Below are positions 1 through 5,002 of a DNA stretch of 5,002 nucleotides, in pieces. The notes beneath the pieces are model-generated. The model was not told where the DNA came from and searched no databases. It saw nothing but the letters and a program-made list of their open reading frames with translations. Both the position numbers and the translations under genes were made by a program. This stretch comes from Verrucomicrobiaceae bacterium (GTDB lineage Bacteria; Verrucomicrobiota; Verrucomicrobiia; Verrucomicrobiales; Verrucomicrobiaceae), in assembly GCA_947463285.1 (NCBI GenBank), contig CANHTV010000306.1:1-5002 (forward strand), written 5' to 3'. How positions within the stretch are numbered: the first letter of the stretch is position 1; every line of letters starts with the position of its first letter.

Positions 1-1357
1 TTTCGATCAATCGCTCAGCTACGGTGCGATCCGCCACGGCATTCAACACGCTGCGATATTTTTCCTGCAAAGCCAGCCCGGCTGCCATGTCATTGAAGGA
101 CTGGGAGACACGTCCGAGTTCATCAGGTGTGACCGGGACTCGCACCTCAAAATTGCCGCGCTCAATCTCCTGCGTGGCCGTGACGAGGCGGCTCACAGGC
201 CCCGACAAACCGCGTGAGGTAAGCGTGATCAGTAGCAGCGCCACGAGCAAAGCAGCTATACCCAGCCACATCGCACTGCGACGCAGATCCATGATCTCCA
301 CCTGAAAAGGAGCGAGGGAAAAGAAGTTCACCTGGGCTGCCTGAGGGAATGGGCTTTCGGGATTCAGCACACGGTAGATGAGCCGGTGCATGACACCATC
401 AATCGGCACCAGAATCTCACGCCGATCCTTCTCCGATTTCTGCATGGACTCAGCCACAGCCAGAGCCACGGTTTCTTTTTGATTCTCAGGCACCGTGCTA
501 CTGACCAGCTTGCCTTCCACAAAGACGCCACCCAAAATCTCCCCATATTCGCTTCGCCTTGTCTGCTCAAACAAGGCTTTGTCAGCCAGAGCAGGCACGG
601 GCAATCCAAACGCAAAAGCTCCCAGCAGGACCTGATTTTGAGGATCACGCAACGGGGTAACGAACACCTCGCGCACCTGCTCATTGCGCCGCTCACCCGA
701 CTCCACCAAAAGATAACCTACCTGTTGTTGCTCCAGGATTTCCTCAAACTCACGTTCCCCCAGCCATGGCATCCGAGTGGAGCGGTGGTTGACGGATTCC
801 GAATCTGAAAAAGCCTGTACAACAGGCCCACCATCGCCAGGAAGATGGCGTTTGTTCGACACAAAGTTCCCCTTGGCATCAAGCAGAGCGATGAAAGGAG
901 CCGTCAGTCCACCACTGGTCACGGGTAGCTTGGAGAACAAACGTTTCTTTTCTAATTCATCCCGCCGGGGAAGCTGTCCCAGACGAGATCCTAGCGCTGG
1001 AACTGCAGGCTTTGTGGCAAAGCCAAACTCACTCTGCAACCTCTCACGTGCCAGATTTTCCAAGGAAGGACGCAACTCCAAAGCTGCACGACTGTAATCA
1101 CCCGACCTCATGGCATCAATAACTACAGCTTCCTGAGCGATGCGCCCAAGAACATCCGACAGCGCATCAAAGCGTTTGTTCTTGGCTTGTGTGACAAGGG
1201 AGATCTGATTTTCAAACTGCTCCTCAAAAAGATGCTGATAGGTGACGCTGAATTTCCATTCAAAGAGTAGCAAGGCCCCAATCACCACACCCGCCACTAT
1301 TGGGAAAATGGTCAGAATGAGCTTGGCTCGAAACGTGAAAAAAAACTTCAGGCTCAT
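1..1357 (-). CDS. Membrane sensor with HAMP domain, probable class III adenylate/guanylate cyclase (N-terminal part, runs off left edge)
   Basis: The minus strand is open from an ATG at 1355-1357 to the window edge: 452 codons, no stop. Residues 11-33 form a first membrane helix, about 34-360 an extracytoplasmic region, and 362-380 a second helix. A HAMP domain follows at about 381-433, with the usual proline (GPVSRL, 386-391) and the DELGRVSQSFNDM element at 412-424. The next segment (EKYRSVLNAVADRTVAERLI, 432-451) resembles the linker just before the catalytic domain in HAMP-type class III cyclases, so the missing part probably makes cAMP or cGMP in the cytoplasm. A histidine kinase or other HAMP-linked output cannot be excluded. 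The extracytoplasmic part looks Cache-like: residues 154-168 (FIALLDAKGNFV) and 277-289 (GVFVEGKLVSSTV) resemble ligand-sensing strands. The first in-frame stop upstream is near 1424 and 1357 is the first ATG after it. GGAG lies too far upstream to be a normal ribosome site. It is transcribed divergently from the kinase at 1498. Confidence 0.85.
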   Translation of the reverse strand, partial: MSLKFFFTFRAKLILTIFPIVAGVVIGALLLFEWKFSVTYQHLFEEQFENQISLVTQAKNKRFDALSDVLGRIAQEAVVIDAMRSGDYSRAALELRPSLENLARERLQSEFGFATKPAVPALGSRLGQLPRRDELEKKRLFSKLPVTSGGLTAPFIALLDAKGNFVSNKRHLPGDGGPVVQAFSDSESVNHRSTRMPWLGEREFEEILEQQQVGYLLVESGERRNEQVREVFVTPLRDPQNQVLLGAFAFGLPVPALADKALFEQTRRSEYGEILGGVFVEGKLVSSTVPENQKETVALAVAESMQKSEKDRREILVPIDGVMHRLIYRVLNPESPFPQAAQVNFFSLAPFQVEIMDLRRSAMWLGIAALLVALLLITLTSRGLSGPVSRLVTATQEIERGNFEVRVPVTPDELGRVSQSFNDMAAGLALQEKYRSVLNAVADRTVAERLIE

Positions 1358-1497
1358 GATGGATAAGAGAATCAGAAATCTCCAACACCGCGTCGAGAAG
1401 AAAGTTTGCCACAGCGTAATTCCTTAATTGAAGCTTTGATGCATGAGCCGCTGGCTTGACACTCAGGCACGAGACTGGCTGATTTATCGTTCTCATC
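1358..1497. promoter_or_regulatory. Divergent intergenic region between cyclase-type sensor and Ser/Thr kinase
   Basis: These 140 bp separate two start codons that point away from each other, so the promoters of both genes are expected here, unless the true kinase start lies further in. Reading frames that cross it conflict with the two well-supported genes and show no recognisable protein. It holds short palindromes (ATGCAT at 1439-1444, AAGCTT at 1431-1436) and a TTGACA hexamer at 1456-1461. I see no clear operator, riboswitch or strong terminator. Confidence 0.6.
1456..1488 (+). promoter_or_regulatory. Possible sigma70-like promoter for the kinase gene (weak -10)
   Basis: A perfect TTGACA lies at 1456-1461. 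The AT-rich stretch downstream gives only weak -10 candidates: TGATTT at 1480-1485 (18-bp spacer) or TTTATC at 1483-1488 (21-bp spacer). If used, transcription would begin only a few bases before the ATG at 1498, giving an almost leaderless message, or a short leader if translation starts at 1588 or 1612. This is pattern matching only. Confidence 0.2.
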
Positions 1498-4071
1498 ATG
1501 TTACCCGCTCCAGATCTAGATTCACCAAAGACCGCACCATGGGCTGGGCTGCAGGATTCACTGAATCCCGGAGTGACAACAGTCAGGATGGATTTTCTGT
1601 CGACGAGCACAATGTTGGAAGAGTTGCCGGAAGAGTTAATTAGCAACGAACGCTACAAAACCGGCCCGACCATCGGACATGGAGGCATGGGCGTCGTCAT
1701 GAGTGCTCAGCAGCCCGCCATCCGCAGGCATGTAGCGATGAAGGTCATGCTGGGGGCGGAGGATGCAAACAGCCGCCTCCGTTTCATCGAAGAAGCTCAG
1801 ATCACAGGCCAGTTACAACACCCCAACATCGTGCCCGTGCATGATCTGGCATTGGATGAAGATGGCAGGCCTTTCTACACCATGAAGCTCGTGCAGGGCA
1901 TCACGCTGCAACGGGTCATCGACGGCATTGCCGCCAATGAACCCACGATCATCGGAGCCTATCCCCTGGCTACTTTGCTGACCATTTTTCAAAAAGTCTG
2001 TGACGCCATTGCCTTCGCACACAGCCGCAGCGTCATCCATCGTGATTTAAAGCCAGCCAATATCATGCTGGGTGGCTATGGTGAAGTGCTGGTCATGGAC
2101 TGGGGATTGGCACGAGTTTTGGGAACCCAGGAGAAAATGCCATCGGAGGTTTTACACCAGGCACCAGTCACGAGTGCTCGCCGTGATCTCTCCTACTGTT
2201 ACGGCACACTCAACGGCCTGCTGCTGGGCACACCGCAATACATGTCGCCCGAGCAGTCTCGTGGTGAAACGGACACGCTGGATGCACGCAGCGATATCTT
2301 TGCCCTCGGAGCCATCCTTCATCAAATGCTAACGCTTCAGCCAGCTTTTGATGGCCCGGATACAGAAGCCATTCTCGAGCATATCCGCAGCGGTAAAACG
2401 GCGCCTCCACATGAGGTCTCAGCAGATGCATCTCTGCCGCATTGTCCGAATGGCGTGGTTCCCCAATCGCTCTCTGCGGTGGTGATGAAAGCTCTTCAGC
2501 TTGAACGCGACAATCGTTACCCTACTGTTGCTGCATTACAGAAAGACATCGCCGCCTACCAGGGCGGATTTGCAACCAGTGCGGAAGAAGCCGGTTGGTG
2601 GCGGCAGTTCACGCTTTTGCTCCAACGTCACCGAGCACTATCCATCGCAGTCGGTGCTAGCATGCTACTGCTGATCATCGTTTCCGCCAGTTTCACCACC
2701 AAGGTTTTAGGCGAGAGAAACCGTGCTGAGAAAGCTCTGGAAGATCTTCGCCGCACGGCGCCTCGATTGATCGCCCTGGCGGAGAGTGAAGCCCTCGCTC
2801 AACACTTCGAGAGTGCGCTTGAGAAAACAGACGCTGCTCTGGCTCTCGATCCAGGACTAACTTCGGGATATTGGTCACGAGTTTGGGTGCTCATTGCCAT
2901 GGATCGCTTTTGCGAGGCCATGATCGCCCTGCATCAGGCAGTCGAAGTAGATCCTTCCAGACAAAGTTATGCCAGCCTGCTGCCAATGCTCGAAAACCTG
3001 GTCAATCATGGCAGCACTCCCTACAAACAGGAAGACATCGCCCCGCTCATGGAGTTCCTGGAAAGTGTCGGGGCTCGAGGCGAGGCGCTCAGTCTCACTC
3101 GGCACCTACGACTCGGTGCTGACGAGCGATTTTCCCTCGTGCAAAAGCGCCTCGTCGAACTCGGCGTAGCCACTGATGGTGTAGCAGCCTCCACCGGAGT
3201 CATCACTCTCAACATCAACCGCTCGCCTGTTACATCCCTCGAGCATCTCAGAGGCCTGCCTTTGGATGCTCTCTACATGGATGGCCGTCGCGAATGGGGA
3301 GCCGAGCCGTTGCAAGGCATGAAACTCATGAGCCTCAGGGCAAAAAACAGTGGTATTCGTGATCTCACCGCCCTGAGAGGTATGGCACTGACAAGGCTGG
3401 ATATCGAGGGAACCGACACCAGCGACCTCAGCCCCCTTTCAGCCATGCCGCTGAGATTTATTGACCTCTCTAAAACCCGAGTGGTCGATCTCACCCCGTT
3501 ACGAGGTTTACCGCTGGAAGATCTGCATGTGAATGGCGCACCACTGGCCAGTCTTGAGGGACTCGATAAAATGCCACTGAAGCGACTGGACATCACAGCG
3601 ACTCGAGTCACCCAACTTCAGAGCCTTTCCAAAAGTAAACAACTGCAGGAACTTTATGCCAACAGTACAGGCATCACCGACCTTAATGGACTCGCGGGCC
3701 TCCCTCTGCATTCACTCCATCTCATGTCCAGCCAGGTCAAAGACCTCAGTCCACTTCGGGAGATGCCTCTGGAGACCCTCAATCTCGCACGCACGCAAGT
3801 CAGCGATCTCACTCCGTTATCCAAGGTGCCTCTTCGTCAGCTAAACCTGATGCAGTGCCGTCAGATCAAAGACTTCAGGCCGCTGCTGAAGATCTCCACA
3901 CTGGAAAGACTGGCCACCAACGCCCCGCTACCTCTGCTTGCGCCCCTGCGCGAACACCCACGCCTCAGTCATATCGACTACAACGATCAAGGCTACCGCC
4001 CCGTCGCCGAAGTCTGGGCGCTGCTTGAAGCTCAGCGAAAGAAGCCATCCGCGAGCAGCCGGGGCAAATGA
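1498..4071 (+). CDS. Membrane Ser/Thr protein kinase (PknB type) with TPR-like and leucine-rich repeat regions
   Basis: 857 residues. The kinase domain spans about 53-355: glycine loop GHGGMG (60-65), catalytic lysine K82 in VAMKV, probable helix-C glutamate E98 or E99, catalytic HRDLKPAN (181-188), DWG in place of DFG (201-203) and GTPQYMSPE (244-252). All catalytic residues are present, so it should be an active RD-type kinase that phosphorylates Ser/Thr. One membrane helix follows (about 380-399), then a short helical stretch, a TPR-like pair (about 435-487, with ALALDP and AVEVDP) and eleven leucine-rich repeat units (587-805) with a conserved-looking tail. With a cytoplasmic kinase, the TPR/LRR part should lie outside the inner membrane and may sense or bind a partner. 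ATG 1498 is the first start after an in-frame TGA at 1480-1482, but no Shine-Dalgarno is visible and Met31 (1588) or Met39 (1612) are possible starts. The whole architecture recalls verrucomicrobial kinases. Substrates are unknown. Confidence 0.93.
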   Translation: MLPAPDLDSPKTAPWAGLQDSLNPGVTTVRMDFLSTSTMLEELPEELISNERYKTGPTIGHGGMGVVMSAQQPAIRRHVAMKVMLGAEDANSRLRFIEEAQITGQLQHPNIVPVHDLALDEDGRPFYTMKLVQGITLQRVIDGIAANEPTIIGAYPLATLLTIFQKVCDAIAFAHSRSVIHRDLKPANIMLGGYGEVLVMDWGLARVLGTQEKMPSEVLHQAPVTSARRDLSYCYGTLNGLLLGTPQYMSPEQSRGETDTLDARSDIFALGAILHQMLTLQPAFDGPDTEAILEHIRSGKTAPPHEVSADASLPHCPNGVVPQSLSAVVMKALQLERDNRYPTVAALQKDIAAYQGGFATSAEEAGWWRQFTLLLQRHRALSIAVGASMLLLIIVSASFTTKVLGERNRAEKALEDLRRTAPRLIALAESEALAQHFESALEKTDAALALDPGLTSGYWSRVWVLIAMDRFCEAMIALHQAVEVDPSRQSYASLLPMLENLVNHGSTPYKQEDIAPLMEFLESVGARGEALSLTRHLRLGADERFSLVQKRLVELGVATDGVAASTGVITLNINRSPVTSLEHLRGLPLDALYMDGRREWGAEPLQGMKLMSLRAKNSGIRDLTALRGMALTRLDIEGTDTSDLSPLSAMPLRFIDLSKTRVVDLTPLRGLPLEDLHVNGAPLASLEGLDKMPLKRLDITATRVTQLQSLSKSKQLQELYANSTGITDLNGLAGLPLHSLHLMSSQVKDLSPLREMPLETLNLARTQVSDLTPLSKVPLRQLNLMQCRQIKDFRPLLKISTLERLATNAPLPLLAPLREHPRLSHIDYNDQGYRPVAEVWALLEAQRKKPSASSRGK
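3256..3912 (+). repeat. Tandem leucine-rich repeats, about 11 units of 21 residues, within the kinase gene
   Basis: Units begin with a (M/L)PL-x-x-L pattern at residues 587, 608, 629, 650, 671, 692, 714, 735, 756, 777 and 800. Nine of the ten steps up to unit 777-to-800 are 21 or 22 residues (63-66 bp), and the last is 23. A typical unit reads MPLRFIDLSKTRVVDLTPL, with the loop ending in DL(S/T)PL. This is the short bacterial LRR type also seen in internalin-like proteins. The repeats are diverged at DNA level, so they are old and not a recent tandem expansion. Confidence 0.85.
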
Positions 4072-4084
4072 GTTTAAAGCCCCG
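4060..4084. terminator. Possible bidirectional terminator hairpin at the convergent gene junction
   Basis: CGGGGC (4060-4065) and GCCCCG (4079-4084) form a perfect 6-bp GC stem with a 13-base loop. The loop holds both stop codons: TGA of the plus-strand kinase (4069-4071) and TAA of the minus-strand gene (4074-4076). Being symmetric, it forms in transcripts from either strand. No T-tract follows on either side, so it is not a classic intrinsic terminator. It may slow polymerase or protect 3' ends. The arms also encode the last residues of each protein, so chance is possible. Confidence 0.35.
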
Positions 4085-4766
4085 TGTGGCAGCAACTGGG
4101 GATGACGTCGCTGCCAAAATCGAGTGTTCCGCGCAAGCGCCAAGCCATGACCAGTGAGGCTGTAAGAGCCAGCGCACGTTGCAGTTTACGCATGGTCGTG
4201 GGCTGAAGTCGCCCACCCAGCCAATGGAGCTGCGTTTGGGCTAGCCAGAGCAGCGGTAAGGTGCCCAAGCCAAAGGCAAGCGCAAAACCAGCTCCTTTAG
4301 CAGCGCTGCCATTGGCCATGGCGAGACCAAACATCAGGTAAAGTGGTCCACAGGGCAGCAGAGGTGTTCCCAATCCCAGCAGGGCGGCACGCAGGGAGCT
4401 TTTCATGCGAAAGACGGCTGTCTGTAAACGCCGCAGCCCTGCCCCTAAAAACCGCGGTTTGGGCAGCCATGCATCCAAGCCCATGCCCACCAGGGCAAAG
4501 GCGATCACCAGCAACCACGGCAAAACGATGCCCGGGCCATGCTGAAAAAACTTCAGAGGCATGATGCCAATGAAGCCAGCCAGTGCGCCAACAAGACTAT
4601 AGGCAATCAGGCGACCGGTCTGATAAAGCGCCGTGGCACGCATGAAGCTGCCACCCTGATTCGAGATAGCCCACGAGCAGGATAGCGGACCACACATGCC
4701 GACACAGTGAACACTGGTCACAAGACCCGCGAGAAAGGCGGCGGCGCTGGTGTCAATGGAATGCAT
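4074..4766 (-). CDS. TauE/SafE-family (DsbD_2/UreH-like) polytopic membrane protein, possible metal or redox role in cytochrome oxidase assembly
   Basis: 230 residues, the usual length for this family, with about six hydrophobic segments (roughly 8-28, 53-72, 80-99, 126-150, 156-176, 195-211). The N-terminus carries the hallmark H20-C21-x-G-M-C25-G-P27 motif, and a second motif, LPCGPLY, lies at 137-143 (C139). Such proteins are annotated as sulfite exporter TauE/SafE family or cytochrome biogenesis transmembrane proteins. Relatives often sit beside ccoGHIS genes for cbb3 oxidase assembly, where a copper or thiol role has been suggested. That role is inference here, and actual sulfite export is unlikely to be its job. 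The C-terminus ends with Cys225-Cys226-His227, a possible extra metal ligand set. It starts 16 bp after the small membrane protein gene, which suggests one operon, and its stop is 2 bp from the stop of the convergent kinase gene. No clear Shine-Dalgarno precedes ATG 4766. Confidence 0.88.
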   Translation of the reverse strand: MHSIDTSAAAFLAGLVTSVHCVGMCGPLSCSWAISNQGGSFMRATALYQTGRLIAYSLVGALAGFIGIMPLKFFQHGPGIVLPWLLVIAFALVGMGLDAWLPKPRFLGAGLRRLQTAVFRMKSSLRAALLGLGTPLLPCGPLYLMFGLAMANGSAAKGAGFALAFGLGTLPLLWLAQTQLHWLGGRLQPTTMRKLQRALALTASLVMAWRLRGTLDFGSDVIPSCCHTGL

Positions 4767-4782
4767 GTAAACGGATCAGGGA

Positions 4783-4959
4783 TCAGCCGAGTGTCTTGGT
4801 GGAGACCCCGGAACTGTTGGAGGTCTGACGTTGCACGCGCTCCACTTCACGGGGCTTGTGTTTCACGGCAAAGAAAATGAAGGCCCCCCACAGAGCCACG
4901 AAAGCCAGGAAGGCCATCACTGGCAGCAGCCATGGCTTATTGAATAAAATCTTTGGCAT
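4783..4959 (-). CDS. Small single-span membrane protein, unrecognised family
   Basis: 58 residues from ATG (4957-4959) to TGA (4783-4785). Residues 10-32 form one hydrophobic helix (WLLPVMAFLAFVALWGAF and on), preceded by the basic stretch MPKILFNKPW and followed by a charged tail (KHKPREVERVQRQ) and a Ser/Thr-rich end. It lies 16 bp upstream of the TauE/SafE gene on the same strand, so both are probably cotranscribed. Its size and place suggest an accessory subunit or assembly factor such as those in cbb3 oxidase clusters (the N-terminus faintly recalls FixH/CcoH, which is longer). I do not see the CcoS or CcoQ signatures, so no name is given. The frame stays open upstream to the window edge, so 4959 could be an internal Met of a longer protein. 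No Shine-Dalgarno is seen before it. Confidence 0.6.
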   Translation of the reverse strand: MPKILFNKPWLLPVMAFLAFVALWGAFIFFAVKHKPREVERVQRQTSNSSGVSTKTLG

Positions 4960-5002
4960 TGAGTGGGGTGTTTGATTGTTGCTTGGCGTCAGGTCCCAGA
5001 AA

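Noticed and set aside
24..305. 93-codon plus-strand ORF at the left edge
   Set aside because: It lies opposite the HAMP domain and second membrane helix of the sensor, and has no recognisable features.
386..808. 140-codon plus-strand ORF opposite the sensor gene
   Set aside because: It is antisense to a well-supported coding frame, with His/Gln/Leu-rich low-quality composition and no domain.
1358..1440. Promoter for the sensor gene on the minus strand
   Set aside because: No pair of -35 and -10 hexamers with acceptable spacing was found, so no site is placed although a promoter must exist upstream.
1446..1456. Short inverted repeat AGCC/GGCT in the intergenic region
   Set aside because: Only a 4-bp stem with a 3-base loop, which is expected by chance and is not evidence for an operator.
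1260..1646. 128-codon minus-strand ORF across the intergenic region
   Set aside because: It overlaps both the sensor N-terminus and the kinase N-terminus in other frames, has no recognisable domain, and the sensor frame gives a clear membrane helix at the same place.
3273..3611. 112-codon minus-strand ORF inside the LRR region
   Set aside because: It is a shadow of the repeated LRR codons on the other strand, rich in Ser/Arg, with no domain.
3256..3912. CRISPR or recent tandem DNA repeat
   Set aside because: The 63-bp periodicity is at protein level (leucine-rich repeats); the DNA units are diverged and have no spacers.

Overview
The window looks like chromosomal DNA from a member of the Verrucomicrobiota (Prosthecobacter/Verrucomicrobium-like). 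This is inferred from the protein architecture: a PknB-type Ser/Thr kinase joined through one membrane helix to a short TPR-like region and a long run of regular leucine-rich repeats, next to a HAMP-type nucleotide cyclase. Gene starts lack clear Shine-Dalgarno sequences, which fits that group. No database search was possible, so the taxon is a recognition-based call.

Layout. (1) Bases 1-1357, minus strand: the N-terminal 452 codons of a two-helix membrane sensor with a large extracytoplasmic domain, a HAMP domain and the linker that usually precedes a class III adenylate/guanylate cyclase domain. The gene runs off the left edge, so the catalytic domain is not seen. (2) Bases 1358-1497: a 140-bp divergent intergenic region that must hold the 5' regulatory signals of both flanking genes. 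(3) Bases 1498-4071, plus strand: an 857-residue Ser/Thr kinase with TPR and LRR regions. (4) Bases 4072-4073: a 2-bp gap between convergent genes, lying at the exact centre of a perfect 6-bp GC stem that could act as a two-way transcription stop. (5) Bases 4074-4766, minus strand: a polytopic TauE/SafE (DsbD_2/UreH-like) membrane protein with an HCxGMCGP motif. (6) Bases 4783-4959, minus strand: a 58-residue single-span membrane protein, 16 bp upstream of and probably cotranscribed with the previous gene. Bases 4960-5002 lead into an upstream gene or an N-terminal extension outside the window.

Functionally there are two blocks. The left block is a divergent pair of membrane signalling proteins, a cyclase-type sensor and a kinase with a repeat-rich sensor or scaffold region, which may be co-regulated. 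The right block is the end of a minus-strand membrane-protein operon. TauE/SafE proteins of this type often lie beside cbb3 cytochrome oxidase assembly genes (ccoGHIS), so metal handling or oxidase maturation is plausible but not shown here. I found no mobile elements, CRISPR arrays, tRNAs or rRNAs.
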